Source: PALSA-555 sp963821325 (GTDB taxonomy: Bacteria > Actinomycetota > Acidimicrobiia > IMCC26256 > PALSA-555). Taken from it: a stretch of DNA of 64,000 nt. The translations under genes were made by a program, and so were the position numbers. The DNA lies in NCBI GenBank assembly GCA_963821325.1, contig CAWGDC010000006.1, forward strand, positions 682,001 to 746,000, given 5' to 3'. Positions 18,269 through 28,626 of this stretch are shown here, piece by piece; the stretch's first letter is position 1, and the number at the start of each line of letters is the position of its first letter. The notes below the pieces were generated by a model. The model made no database searches. It saw only the letters and a list, made by a program, of their open reading frames with translations, and was not told the origin of the DNA.

Positions 18269-19019
18269 ATGCGTACGCTGCGGAGGGTGCCCGATCCGGA
18301 GGCTGCCGGCGAGGCCTGGTCGCTGGTGTTCGCCTGCCCCGGCGGGCCCGGCGGCTTCGTGCGCGTCGTGTGCTGGCCCGACCACGCCTGGTTCTGGGGC
18401 TACCTCGTGTCGCCCGCGGAGGGGCTCGTCGTGGTCCGCGACCACGACGTCGCGCCGCCACACGGCCGCTCCCCGGTGCTGCGGGCTGACGGGCTGTGGT
18501 GCGAGCTGACCGAGGAGACGCCGGGGGAGCACTGGTCGGTCGGGCTCGAGGCGTTCGGGGTGCGCCTCGACGACCCGCTCGACGCCGAGCACGGTGAGCG
18601 GGGGGAGCGGCTGCCGGTCGGGCTCGACGTCGAGTGGGAGACCGGTGCCGGTGCCTACGGCAGCGTGCACGGCGTGCTCCTCGTCGGCGCGGCCCGCCTC
18701 GACGTCGACGGCACCGGCGTCTTCGAGCACTCGTCGTTCACCGGGAACCCCTGGGTGGGCGCGTGGCGGCGGGTCACCTGGCAGCGCGACGCGACGCACG
18801 GCGGCGACCGTGGACGACGACGCGGTGGCCGTCGACGCGGACGCCGACCGGCTGCCGGTCGCGGTGCGGGCCGGCGGGGTGGCGTTCACGGTGACCGCGA
18901 CCGCGGTGGTGCCGGCGACGAGCCGGGTGGTGCTCGCCCGGCTCGACGCGCCGGGCGGCTCGGGCTGGCTCGAGTGGTGTCAGGGTGATGCCGCGCCGGC
19001 TCGCCCGCGGGCCGGGTGA
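18269..19019 (+). CDS. Conserved hypothetical protein (one frameshift)
   Basis: About 249 aa once one inserted base near 18800 is removed (span 3n+1). Rich in beta strands, Trp and Gly (GFVRVVCWPDHAWFWGYLVS; VEWETGAGAYGSVHGVLLVG; FTGNPWVGAWRRVTWQ). This resembles the lipocalin-like all-beta actinobacterial proteins of unknown role. ATG 18269 or GTG 18287 could start it. Its stop overlaps the MOSC start (GTGA), so the two are probably co-translated. Confidence 0.6.
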
Positions 19020-19502
19020 GCGGCCAGGATTCGGCGATGTTCCGGGGCGAGGTGGCGGCGATCTTCGTGGCTCCCGCGGCCGGGGCGCCGATGGCGTCCC
19101 GCGACGAGGTCGAGGCCATCGCCGGGCGCGGGCTGGCCGGCGACCGCTACCTCGACGCCCGCGGGACCTACTCGGGCCGGCGGCTCCCCGACGCGCAGCG
19201 GGCCGTGACCCTCATCGAGCGTGAGGCCGTGGCCGCGGCACGGGAGGAGTGCGGCATCGAGGAGTGCGAGACGCGCCGCAACGTCGTCACCGTCGGGGTG
19301 CCCCTGAACCACCTCGTCGGGCGGACGTTCCTCGTCGGCCCGGTGCGGCTGCGAGGCATCAACCTCTCCGAGCCGTGCGCCTACCTCGAGGGCATCACCC
19401 ACCCGGCGGTGCGCGCCCGCGCTCGTGCACCGGGCCGGGCTGCGCGCCGAGATCCTCGACGGGGGCTGCATCCGCCTCGGGGACACGATCGAAGCGGGCT
19501 GA
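19016..19502 (+). CDS. MOSC-domain protein (one frameshift near the end)
   Basis: About 161 aa after removing one extra base near 19415; the frame then ends LDGGCIRLGDTIEAG and a stop at 19500. A typical MOSC core is seen: GRGLAGDRYLDARGTYSG, VTLIEREAVAAAREE, and the Cys-bearing GINLSEPCAYLEGI, the presumed sulfur-carrying Cys. MOSC proteins are linked to molybdenum-cofactor sulfur chemistry. Start GTG 19016 overlaps the previous stop; ATG 19037 is also possible. Confidence 0.75.
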
Positions 19503-19536
19503 GCCCCGGGCGGACGCCGTCGCGTAGCGTGCGCGC

Positions 19537-20638
19537 ATGAATCGCAGCTACGAGACCACCGGTGCCGTCCACGAGCTCTTGGAGGTGCTCGGCACCCTCG
19601 ACGACCGGTTCCTGACCGGCGAGCGGGCCCTCGGCGACGACCAGCAGGTGCTCGAGGGCTACAAGTGGATCTTCTCGATCCTGCAGGTCGCGCTCGACTG
19701 CTACGTCTGGGCCGATCCGGCGAACCCACGCTTCGTCGAGATCGTCGGCCCCTACAAGAAGTGGGGGGGCGACAACGCCGACGCCTACTACCGGTACGCG
19801 CCGATCGACCCGACCCGCACCTACCGGGTGCACGGCGTCCGCGGCGACGCCGCCTACCTCTCGCTGACCGTGTACGGCGGGCCACGCGACGGCCGCTACT
19901 CGGACCACCTCGTCGGCACGATCAACGACCGCGACGACCTCGACATCGGACCCGACGGCAACTTCGACCTCGTGCTCGGCCCGACCCGCCCCGCCGGGTG
20001 GGACGGCGCGTTCCTCGCCCTCGACCCCGAATCCGTCGTGGCGATCACCCGCGACTACCTCGACGACCCGGTGCACGGACGACGCTGCGAGTGGCACATC
20101 GAGACCGATGACCCGCCCACGACGGTGGCGGGAGGACGACGCCGACCTGGCGCGCCGGTTCCGCGCCGCGATCACCTGGGTGCGTGACCAGTCCAACCTC
20201 GTGCCGCTCGGCCTCGGCGCCCCGAACCACGTCGACGATCCCTACCCGGTGCAGCAGGTCACCCACGGGTGGGCGGCGGGGGACGCGGCGTACGCGATGG
20301 GCAGCTTCGACCTCGGCCCCGAGGAGGTGCTCGTCGTGCGGGGCCGCTCCCCGGCGTGCGCGTTCTGGAACCTGTGTCTCTGGAACCAGTTCATGCACAC
20401 CTACAACTACGACTACGAGCGCTGCACGATCAACGGCGCGCAGGTCGTGCCCGAGGCCGACGGGTCCTGGACGCTGGTCGTCGCCGAGCGGGATCCCGGT
20501 CACCCGAACTGGGTGTCGACTTGCGGGCACCCGCGGGGGCGGCTCTGGTTCCGGTGGTTCTACCCGGCCGAGACGCCGGCGCGGCCCACGACCGAGGTCG
20601 TCGACCACGCCCACGTGCCGGTGGCGCCGCCCGGTTGA
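19537..20638 (+). CDS. DUF1214 domain protein (one frameshift)
   Basis: About 366 aa after correcting one insertion near 20125 (span 3n+1). The N-terminal part is helical then beta-rich (YKWIFSILQVALDCYVWADP; YRYAPIDPTRTYRVHG). The C-terminal DUF1214 part contains FWNLCLWNQFMHTYNYDYER and WVSTCGHPRGRLWFRWFYP. The family is common in actinobacteria and proteobacteria that degrade lipids or steroids; no reaction is established. It is convergent with the amidohydrolase gene (1 bp between). Confidence 0.75.
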
Positions 20639-20639
20639 C

Positions 20640-22169
20640 CTACGCGGGGGTCCAGCGGGTGCCCGGGTGGGCGAGCCAGCGCAGCAGCTCCCGGCGTGTC
20701 GTCGGGCCGTGCGCTGTGCCGGGCGGCGGCAGCGCGCCGTCGCGTCGCAGCGCCGCCGCCTCGGGTTGCGCGAGCGCCAGCGGGTCCTGGGCGAGCGCGC
20801 AGCGGGTCGCGGTCGGGTCGACGTGGAAGAGCGCCGCCGCGTTGTTGCCGAGCACATCGCGCTTCACCTCGTCGGACAGCGCCGGGTAGCCGAAGCGCTC
20901 CTGGTACTCGACGCTGATCTCGAACGCCCGGAACGCCGCGAGCTGCGGCTGCGGGCCGCCGTACCAGATGGCGTCGGTGCCCCACAGGACCCGCCGCGCG
21001 CCGACGCGGCGCAGCAGCTTCCCGAGCGCGTGGGCGGCCTGGTCGGGCTCCTGGAGCAGCTGGCGCCACACCGTGCCGACGTCGACCCAGACGTTGTCGT
21101 TCGGCGGCACGCCGTGGACGTCGAGGGACCGCAGGAACGTGTCGATCCCGAGCGTCGCCTGCGGGTCGTAGGGGCCCTCGACGTGGTTCGGGTCCCAGGC
21201 GCCGTGGAACACGACGAAGTCCATGTCGGGGAACTGGCGGGACACGGCGACGATGTCGTCGGGGCCGTTGTGGGACGCGTCGAAGCGGACGAGCGGCAGG
21301 CCCTTGTGGGCGGTGAAGACCCGGACGCCGAGGTCGTGGGCGTGCTGGATCACCGGCAGGCCGATGCCGGGGTCCTCGAGCGAGTAGCCCTGCCCGGTCG
21401 GACCCCACGCCGTGTACACCTTGAAGCCCGCGACACGCCCCGTCGCGGCGGTCATCGTCATCCCCTCGAGGCGGGCCGAGAGGTCCCCGACGTTCGGGGC
21501 GAGGACGTTGTGGAGCAGCAGCCGTGTCGCGCCGCCGGTCGTGAGCTCGGCGACCAGGTTCTGGGTGTCGACCGCGTCGGGGAACGGGATCGGCGCGTCG
21601 CCCGGCCCGGAGTTCGGGACGTCGGACAGCAGCGCCATCGTGGTGTCGCTCGCCAGGAACACGTCGTGCAGGTAGTTCGCCCGGTTCACGCACTCGAGCG
21701 GATCGGAGCTCGTGCAGCCGGGCGGGAGCATGCCGAGCACCAGCTGCACCGTCTCCGGCGCGTTGTCCCGCCACGGGTCGCTCGGGATCACGTGATGGGT
21801 GTGCACGTCGAACACGAAGTCGCCGGGGCTGGCGAGTGCGTGCTCGCACGCCGCGACGTCCGACGACGGCGGAACCCGGAACCGGCCGCCCGGCCGGCGC
21901 GCCGCCGTGGACCCGCCGCCGCACGCCGCGAGGTTCACGACCGCGAGTGCCGCGGCCACGCCGCCGGCGCCCTGGAGGAACTGGCGGCGGTCGAGCCCGG
22001 CGCGGTGCGCCGCCTCGTCGACGGCGACGCGCATGGCGCGGAGCAGGTCCCGGTCGTGGCGGGTCGGGGCGGCGGGCACGTACTCGCCGTTCGACACCGG
22101 TCCGGGCACCAGCGGCAGCGGCGGCGGCGCCGCCGACCGATCCCGGGTGACGGACCAGCGCCGGGTCAT
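20640..22169 (-). CDS. Amidohydrolase-family lipoprotein with Tat-like signal
   Basis: 509 aa. Residues about 58-85 contain a twin-Arg-like DRRQFLQGAGGVAAALAVVN followed by lipobox LAAC, so the mature protein is probably exported folded and lipidated. The amidohydrolase_2 fold follows: FDVHTHHVIP (metal HxH), FTAHKGLP, FVVFHGAWDPNH and LWGTDAIWYG (late Asp). The N terminus of about 57 residues before the signal is unusually long, so the true start may be internal. It overlaps the sulfotransferase stop by four bases (ATGA). Confidence 0.8.
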   Translation of the reverse strand: MTRRWSVTRDRSAAPPPLPLVPGPVSNGEYVPAAPTRHDRDLLRAMRVAVDEAAHRAGLDRRQFLQGAGGVAAALAVVNLAACGGGSTAARRPGGRFRVPPSSDVAACEHALASPGDFVFDVHTHHVIPSDPWRDNAPETVQLVLGMLPPGCTSSDPLECVNRANYLHDVFLASDTTMALLSDVPNSGPGDAPIPFPDAVDTQNLVAELTTGGATRLLLHNVLAPNVGDLSARLEGMTMTAATGRVAGFKVYTAWGPTGQGYSLEDPGIGLPVIQHAHDLGVRVFTAHKGLPLVRFDASHNGPDDIVAVSRQFPDMDFVVFHGAWDPNHVEGPYDPQATLGIDTFLRSLDVHGVPPNDNVWVDVGTVWRQLLQEPDQAAHALGKLLRRVGARRVLWGTDAIWYGGPQPQLAAFRAFEISVEYQERFGYPALSDEVKRDVLGNNAAALFHVDPTATRCALAQDPLALAQPEAAALRRDGALPPPGTAHGPTTRRELLRWLAHPGTRWTPA

Positions 22170-23494
22170 GTCCCGGACCGTAGACCTCGAGGACCGCTCG
22201 CGCGCGTGGCGCCGGCGACTAGCGTCTCCTCGGCGACGCCGAACCGCGTCACGTAGTCCCGCATCCCAGCCCGCAGCGCCGCCGGGTCGAGGTCGAAGTC
22301 GCCGGCCAGGTCATAGACGACGCCCCCGTGGCGGCCGCGGGGGTGGTCGCGCACGAACGTCTCCATCGCGTCCCGCACCGACGGCGAGAACGGCTGGTCG
22401 GCGACGGCGTAGATCCGCTCGACGGTGGCGAGGTCGTCGGCCATGAACTCGTCGAAGCGGACGTCGAGCGACCGGTCGGCGGGCAGGAGGTCGCGCTCGC
22501 GCATGCCCGTCTCCAGCATCTGCTGGATGCGATCCGACCAGTAGTGGCCGATCCGACGAGGGTCGGGGCGCGTCGTGTTGAGCCGGGCCGTGTAGGCGAG
22601 CATCGTCGCGTTCGACGCGATGACCGACACCGGGTCGCGGTGCGTGACGACGAACGTGGCGTCGGGGAAGACGGTCAGGAGCGGGCCGAACTGCTCGAGG
22701 TGCTGCGGGGACTTCAGCACCCAGCGCGCACCGCCGCGCTGCCACTGCAGCGCCTGGAGCACCCGCTTCAGGTACCGGTACGACGAGGTCTGGTCGTGGG
22801 CGAGGTAGTAGTCACGCCAGGTCGGCAGCACGGCCATGGTCTCGAAGAGCATGGTCGAGCAGTCGATGGCGAGGAGCTGGATCTCCTCGTGGACGTGGTC
22901 GACGGTCATCTCGTGCATCCGCTTGAAGTAGGGGAGCGCCTCGTTGAGGAACGCGAGCCCCACCTCGGTGCGGGCCGGCCGCGGGTCGGGCTCGCCGGCG
23001 GCGACCGCGGCCCGCTCGTCGGGTGCCAGCACCGGCTCGAGGCTCTCCCAGTAGCGCAGCGAGCGCAGCGCCGGGTCGGCGGCCATCAGGTTGTGCAGAT
23101 GGGTGGTGCCGGTGCGGGGCTGCCCGACGATCACGATCGGGCGGCTGATCTCGACATCGAGGATCTCGGGATGCTCGACGAGGAGGGACTCGAGGAGGAT
23201 CCGGTTGCGGAGGTGTCCGACGAGCTGGCCGTGGGTGCTCACCATGCCCATCGGGCTCAGCGTGGCGTCGGCCTCCAACGCGCCCGTGAGGACCGTGATG
23301 CGCTCCCGGAAGTCGTCGTCGCCGAACGTCGTGGCGCCGGCCGCCTCGACCGCCGCGGCGCAGAGCGCGTCGGCGTCGAGGGTCAGCTCCGCGGCGAGGG
23401 GCTCCACGGCCCGCATCGCCTCGGTGACGCTCGGCGCGAACCGTGGGTCGGCGAGGTCGTCGATGCGCACCGCCGGCGGTCGGCTGCTGGTCAC
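22166..23494 (-). CDS. Sulfotransferase family protein
   Basis: 442 aa. The PAPS 5'-phosphosulfate loop is VIVGQPRTGTTHLHNLMAAD (about residues 117-136) and the 3'-phosphate region VVTHRDPVSVIASN (about 280-293). The C-terminal region after residue 350 also fits the family. This long variant is frequent in Actinobacteria and may act on sterols, lipids or glycolipids, or may bind without sulfating. It is upstream of, and coupled by ATGA to, the exported amidohydrolase. Confidence 0.85.
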   Translation of the reverse strand: MTSSRPPAVRIDDLADPRFAPSVTEAMRAVEPLAAELTLDADALCAAAVEAAGATTFGDDDFRERITVLTGALEADATLSPMGMVSTHGQLVGHLRNRILLESLLVEHPEILDVEISRPIVIVGQPRTGTTHLHNLMAADPALRSLRYWESLEPVLAPDERAAVAAGEPDPRPARTEVGLAFLNEALPYFKRMHEMTVDHVHEEIQLLAIDCSTMLFETMAVLPTWRDYYLAHDQTSSYRYLKRVLQALQWQRGGARWVLKSPQHLEQFGPLLTVFPDATFVVTHRDPVSVIASNATMLAYTARLNTTRPDPRRIGHYWSDRIQQMLETGMRERDLLPADRSLDVRFDEFMADDLATVERIYAVADQPFSPSVRDAMETFVRDHPRGRHGGVVYDLAGDFDLDPAALRAGMRDYVTRFGVAEETLVAGATRASGPRGLRSGT

Positions 23495-23618
23495 GGCGAG
23501 AGCGTCTCAGGCGCACGACGCGGGCGCCAGGCGACGCGCCGGCGGCACCCGACCGGGGACGAAGCCGGGGCCGGCGCACGCGACGCGGGAAGGACCCGAC
23601 GCCGCGCCGGCGGTGACG

Positions 23619-25064
23619 TCACACGTCGAGGGCGGAGAGCTCGGGGATCCAGCCGCGGGCGCGGGCCACGGCGTCGTGCCAGCGGTCGCGGGCCGCGGGC
23701 CCGCCGGGGTCGACGCGGTCCGCGGGCGCCCACGTCGCGGCGAGAGCCGCGTCGTCGGGCCACACGCCGACGGCGAGCCCCGCGGCGAACGCCGCGCCGA
23801 TCGCCGTGGCCTCCCGGACCGGCGCGACCTCGACGGGTCGCTGCGTCGCGTCGGCGAGCGCCTGCACGAACGTGGCGTTCGCCGTCATCCCGCCGTCGAC
23901 GCGCAGCACGTCGATGGTCGTCGCCGCGTCGGCGCTGGCGGCGTCGACGAGGTCGGCGCCGCGCTGCGCGACCCCGATGAGCACGGCGCGCACGATCTGC
24001 GCCGCGGTGGTCCCGCGGGTGATCCCGAGCAGGGCGCCGCGGGCGCCGTAGTCCCACGAGGGGGTGCCGAGGCCGAGCAGCGCGGGGACGAACCAGACGT
24101 CGCCGGTGTCGTCGACCTGCGCCGCGAGGTCATGCGACGACGCGGCGTCCGGGATGAGCCCGAGGTCGTCGCGGAGCCACTCGATGTTGGTACCCGCGGC
24201 GAAGGCGATCGCCTCGACGCCCCAGGTGACGCGACCGGCCATGCGCCGGGTGACGATCGGGAAGGTGCCGGCGGGCCCGCGGTCGAAGCCGGGACGGTCG
24301 GCGCCGACGACGACGTCGAGCATCGCGCCGGTCCCGAAGGTGATCTTGGCGTCCCCAGGCTCGAGGCACGCCTGCCCGAGCAGCGACGCCTGCTGGTCCC
24401 CGAGGATCCCCGCGAGCGCCGGCGCGCCCGGGAGCGCGGTCGCGTCACCGAGGACGGCGGACGAGTCGACGACGGTCGGCAGCACCCGCGCCGGCACACG
24501 GAGCGCCGCCAGCGCCGGCTTGGACCAGTCGTCCCCGGCGCGGCGGCGCAGGCCGGTCACCGCGGCGTTCGTGGCGTCGGTGACGTGGAGCCGGCCGGCG
24601 GAGAGCGTCCAGGCCACCCAGCTGTCCACGGTGCCGAAGCACAGGTCGCGGGTCCGGTCCGGGTCGGCGAGGTCGAGGAGCGCCTCGAGCTTCGTCGCCG
24701 ACTCGTTCGGGCCGACGCGCAGGCCCTCGGCGCGCAGCTCGAGGCAGCGGCCGACCGTGCGCAAGTCCTGCCAGCCGATGCCCGGCCCGACCGGCTCGCC
24801 GGTGACCCGGTCCCAGACGATCGTGGAGCCGCGCTGGTTGGCGATGCCGACGGCGGCGACCGGGCCGTGCGCGTCGAGCGCGGCGGCCGCGAGGCGCAGC
24901 ACGACGTGGGCGAGACGGGCGGCGTCGAACTCGACGAGCCCCGGTGCGGGGGAGGAGGGCAGGAGCGCCTCGCGTTGCTCGGCGGTGATCCGCGCGTCGT
25001 CGGCGACGACCGCGACGCGGACCGAGGACGTGCCGACGTCGACGACGAGGATCGGGTGGGTCAC
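23619..25064 (-). CDS. glpK: Glycerol kinase-like FGGY carbohydrate kinase
   Basis: 481 aa from GTG 25064; the upstream in-frame ATG would overlap the previous gene. ATP loop ILVVDVGTSSVRVAVV, then GIANQRGSTIVWDRVTGEPV (glycerol-kinase-like GITNQRET variant), DSWVAWTLS, GDQQASLLGQ, FGTGAMLDVVVG and LRVDGGMTANATFVQALAD. Phosphorylates glycerol to glycerol-3-phosphate. It is the third gene of glpD - FAD oxidase - glpK, one base after the oxidase stop. The context strongly favours glycerol over another polyol. Confidence 0.85.
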   Translation of the reverse strand: MTHPILVVDVGTSSVRVAVVADDARITAEQREALLPSSPAPGLVEFDAARLAHVVLRLAAAALDAHGPVAAVGIANQRGSTIVWDRVTGEPVGPGIGWQDLRTVGRCLELRAEGLRVGPNESATKLEALLDLADPDRTRDLCFGTVDSWVAWTLSAGRLHVTDATNAAVTGLRRRAGDDWSKPALAALRVPARVLPTVVDSSAVLGDATALPGAPALAGILGDQQASLLGQACLEPGDAKITFGTGAMLDVVVGADRPGFDRGPAGTFPIVTRRMAGRVTWGVEAIAFAAGTNIEWLRDDLGLIPDAASSHDLAAQVDDTGDVWFVPALLGLGTPSWDYGARGALLGITRGTTAAQIVRAVLIGVAQRGADLVDAASADAATTIDVLRVDGGMTANATFVQALADATQRPVEVAPVREATAIGAAFAAGLAVGVWPDDAALAATWAPADRVDPGGPAARDRWHDAVARARGWIPELSALDV

Positions 25065-25065
25065 G

Positions 25066-26575
25066 TCACGGCCAGGCCGGCGACGCACCGAACGGCGACG
25101 CCAGCCCGAGCTTGCCCGGGTTCAGGATGCCGTGCGGGTCGAGCGCCGTCTTCAACGCGGCGAGGACGTCGGCGCCGGCGCCGAGCGCGTCACGGACGAA
25201 GCGGGCCCGGTTCAGGCCGACGCCGTGGTGGTGGCTGAGCGCGCCGCCGTGGGCGAGCACCGTGATGGTCGCGGCGTCCCACGCGGCCCGGTAGTACGAC
25301 TCGCGGCGCCGTGGCGTCGGGCTGGCCCGCGAACGTGAAGTAGAGGCAGGCGCCGTCGCCGTAGGCGTGCGACTGGTGCGCCGACGCGGTCAAGGTCCCC
25401 TCGACGGCGCGCAACGCCGCGGTGGCCGCCTCGTAGATCGCCGGCAGGTCCCGCCACCGCGCCGAGATCTCCATCGTGTCGACCACGTACCCGCGGCCGA
25501 TCAGCGCCTCGAGCGCCGACACGTCGTTGCGGTGCTCGAGCCACCGGGCCACGAGGTCTTCACCGAGCGGCGCGGCGTCGGCGCACGCCTCGCCGACCAC
25601 GCTCATCACCGCGTCGACGAGGCCCGCGTCGCCCTCGTCGAGCACCACGAGCGGATGCACGCCCCCGCCGGTGCCGAAGCTGCGGTCCCCCTCGATGTCG
25701 TCGTAGAGGCGCAGCACCGCCGGGGTCGCGCCGCGTTGCAGGACCGACCGGCAGGCCTCGAGCCCCGCGGCGAACGACGGGAACCCGAACGCGGCGCGCC
25801 GCTCAGCAGGCGGCGTCGGGTGCACCCGCAGGCGCGCGCCGGTGATCACGCCGAGCGTGCCCTCGCTGCCCACGAACACCTGGGTGAGGTCGGGCCCCGC
25901 GGCGGCGCGGGGGACACCCCCGGTGTGGAGCACCGTGCCGTCGGCGAGCACCACGTCGAGCCCCTCGACGATGTCCTCGATCTTGCCGTACCGCGTCGAG
26001 TACTGGCCGGCGCCGCGGCACGCCAGCCACCCACCGACCGTCGACAGCGCCACCGACTGGGGCCAGTGCCCGACCGTGACCCGGTGCGACGCGCGCAGCT
26101 CGTCCTCGAGCACGTCGCCGAACGTGCCGGCACGCACGTCGACGACGAGCGACACGGCGTCGACGTCGACGATCCCCGCGAGGCCGCAGAGGTCAAGCAG
26201 GACGCCGCCGTGGACCGGGATGCTCGCGCCGCACACGCCGCTGCGTCCCGCGGCGGGCGTCACCGGCACCCGGGCCTCGTCGCAGATCGTGAGGACGTCG
26301 CGGACCTCCGCTGCGCTCGTCGGCCGGACGACCGCCGCGGCGAGGGACGCCACCTGGTCGTTGAGCGCCCACACCATCCCGAGCGGCCACCAGTCGCGGC
26401 TCGCCTCCGCCCGCGCCACGGCATCGGTCTGCACCGGGCACACGCCCCGCAGACGCTCGAGGACGTCGGCCGGCACGTCGACGCGGGTCGTGTCGAGGCG
26501 GCTCGACGGCGCCGAGTCGTGCGGCCCGCCGAACGCGATCGGCGGTGTCGGGGCGCCGCGCCGGGTCTCGGGCAC
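25066..26575 (-). CDS. FAD-binding oxidase of the alkyldihydroxyacetonephosphate synthase (AGPS) type (one frameshift)
   Basis: About 502 aa after correcting one insertion near 25308 (span 3n+1). FAD-binding domain: TPAAGRSGVCGASIPVHGG, CRGAGQYSTRYGKIEDIVEG and GSEGTLGVITGARLRV. The C-terminal domain has SHAYGDGACLYFTFAG and, on the second frame, the HHH motif LSHHHGVGLNRARFV that is diagnostic of AGPS-type enzymes. AGPS makes alkyl-ether DHAP; bacterial relatives may instead act as glycerolipid or D-lactate-type oxidases. GTG 26575 starts 11 bp after glpD. Confidence 0.85.
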
Positions 26576-26586
26576 AGCAGGCGCGG

Positions 26587-28245
26587 CTACGCGCCGAGCG
26601 ACGCGTCGAGCGCGGTCTCGGGCAGGTTCGCCGCTGTGCGCTCCCGGTCGCAGGCGGCGCGGTACTCGTCGACCTCCCGGGCGACGCGGGCGTCGTCCCA
26701 CCCGAGCTCGGGAGCGACGAGGCGGGCCACGTCCGCCGCCGCGGCGCGTGACGTGTCGCGGGCGAGGAGCCGGGCGCGGGTGCGACGGGCCAGCACGTCG
26801 TCGAGCGTGGTGGCCATCTCGTGGCGGACGGCGTAGATCGCCTCGGCGCCGAGATACGGGAGCCCCGGGACGAGCGGGTCGCGGCGGCGGGGATCCTCGC
26901 GGAGCAGCGCCAGGACCGCCTCGGCCTCCGTGCCGTAGCGGCCGCCGAGGTGCTCGTGGACGCTCGGTTCCCGGGACGGGTCCGGGACGTCGAACCCCTC
27001 GGCGCCGAGCAGCCGGAGCCGCTGCGTCCGGCACTTGGCGCGCGTGCGCAGCAGCCGGGCCGCCTGGTCGACGGTGTCCGCGGCCATGCGCCGATAGGTC
27101 GTGAGCTTCCCGCCGGTCACCGTGATCACCCCGCTCGTCGAGACCCGCACGCCGTGGCGGCGCGACAGGTCGGCCGTGCGGTCGCTGCTGGCGGTGCGCA
27201 GCAGCGGCCGCAGCCCGGCCCAGGTCCCGCAGATGTCCGCCACCCCGACCGGGGTGACGATGGCCCGGTTCAGGGCCCGCAGCAGGTACTCGATGTCGTC
27301 GGGCGTGCACTGGGGGTCGTCGAGCGGCCCGTCGTAGTCGGTGTCGGTGGTGCCGACGTAGGTGAAGTCCCCCCACGGGACGACGAACACCGACCGGCGG
27401 TCCTTCGGCACCGGGACGATCGTCGCGATCTGGTTGCGGACCTTCGCCCACGGGACGGTGAGGTGCACGCCCTTCGCCGGCCGGATCGATTCGGGGTGCG
27501 ACCCCTCGTCGACGGCGCGCAGGGTGTCGGCCCACACGCCGGTGGCGTTGACCACCACGCGAGTCCGGATCGCGAACTCGTCGCCGCCGGCCCGTACCGT
27601 GACGGCGCGGACCTGGTCGTCGGGGCTCTTCTCCAGCCCGGTCACCCGCACCCGGTTGGCGACGACCGCGCCGTGCGCCGCGGCGGTGCGGGCCAGGCAG
27701 AGGGTGAGGCGGGCGTCGTCGGCGTGGGCGTCGAAGTAGAGGTACGCCGACGCGAGCGTGTCCGGTCGCAGGGTCGGCATGAGCGCCAACGCCCGGTCCT
27801 TGTCGACGCGACGGTGGGCCTTGTGGATCCGCAGCCCGCCGGTGAGGTCGTACATCCACAGGGCCGCGCCGAGCGCTCGGGCGACCCGCCGGTCGACGAG
27901 GCCGTCCCGGGACAGGACCGGGAGCAGGAACGGGAGGACCCGCACGAGGTGCGGGGCGTTGCGCAGCGCCCGCTGCCGTTCGGCGAGGCCCTCGTAGACG
28001 AGGGCGACGTCGTGCTGCTGCAGGTAGCGCAAGCCGCCGTGGACGAGCTTCGAGGACTTCGAGGAGGTGCCCGACGCGAAGTCGTCCCGCTCCACGAGGG
28101 CGGTGCGCAGCCCGCGGGACGCCGCGTCCAGCGCGCAGCCCGCACCCGTGATCCCGCCGCCCACGACGACGACGTCGAAGGTCTCGTCGGCCAGGCGTCG
28201 CAGCGCGTCGGCCCGGTCGAACGCCACGGTCGCCACGGCCGCCAC
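26587..28245 (-). CDS. glpD: Glycerol-3-phosphate dehydrogenase/oxidase
   Basis: 552 aa, intact. FAD loop VVVGGGITGAGCALDAASRG at the N terminus, then the family signature DFASGTSSKSSKLVHGGLRY and a C-terminal helical DUF-type cap (LLREDPRRRDPLVPGLPYLG). A membrane-associated flavoenzyme converting glycerol-3-phosphate to DHAP with quinone as acceptor. First gene of a minus-strand operon with the AGPS-like oxidase and glycerol kinase. DHAP is the precursor of AGPS substrates, which makes the arrangement biochemically coherent. Confidence 0.94.
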   Translation of the reverse strand: MAAVATVAFDRADALRRLADETFDVVVVGGGITGAGCALDAASRGLRTALVERDDFASGTSSKSSKLVHGGLRYLQQHDVALVYEGLAERQRALRNAPHLVRVLPFLLPVLSRDGLVDRRVARALGAALWMYDLTGGLRIHKAHRRVDKDRALALMPTLRPDTLASAYLYFDAHADDARLTLCLARTAAAHGAVVANRVRVTGLEKSPDDQVRAVTVRAGGDEFAIRTRVVVNATGVWADTLRAVDEGSHPESIRPAKGVHLTVPWAKVRNQIATIVPVPKDRRSVFVVPWGDFTYVGTTDTDYDGPLDDPQCTPDDIEYLLRALNRAIVTPVGVADICGTWAGLRPLLRTASSDRTADLSRRHGVRVSTSGVITVTGGKLTTYRRMAADTVDQAARLLRTRAKCRTQRLRLLGAEGFDVPDPSREPSVHEHLGGRYGTEAEAVLALLREDPRRRDPLVPGLPYLGAEAIYAVRHEMATTLDDVLARRTRARLLARDTSRAAAADVARLVAPELGWDDARVAREVDEYRAACDRERTAANLPETALDASLGA

Positions 28246-28281
28246 GCTACCGGCGGCCCCCCCTCCGCCCCGCGGGTGGGG

Positions 28282-28626
28282 TCAGGCGACGACCCCGGCC
28301 CCGCCGGCGTCGGTGACGACCGGCTGCCCCGCGGCCGCCCAGGCCTGCATCCCGCCGGTCAGGTTGCTGGCCTCGTACCCGGCCCGTCGGAGCGCGGTCG
28401 TGACCTTGGCCGAACGGACCCCGCTGCGGCACACCACGACGATGTCTCGGTCGGTGGGCAGCTCGGCCTGGCGGGCGGCGATGGCGCCCATCGGGATCCA
28501 GGTCGCGTCCGGTGCGTGACCGGCGTCCCATTCGTCCGGTTCCCGGACGTCGAGGAGCAGCGCCCCGCCCTCGAGGTGCCCGACCGCGTCGGTCACGGCC
28601 ACCGCTGGCACCGCCGGGTCCGGCAT
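28282..28626 (-). CDS. Rhodanese-like domain protein
   Basis: 114 aa, a single rhodanese domain. LLLDVREPDEWDAGHAPDAT (CH2A-like), active-site loop VVCRSGVRSAKVTTALRRAG with catalytic Cys, and GGMQAWAAAG at the end. Transfers sulfane sulfur or acts as a persulfide carrier. Just upstream of glpD on the same strand, 36 bp apart. It might be in the same unit, but there is no functional link I can see. Confidence 0.85.
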   Translation of the reverse strand: MPDPAVPAVAVTDAVGHLEGGALLLDVREPDEWDAGHAPDATWIPMGAIAARQAELPTDRDIVVVCRSGVRSAKVTTALRRAGYEASNLTGGMQAWAAAGQPVVTDAGGAGVVA

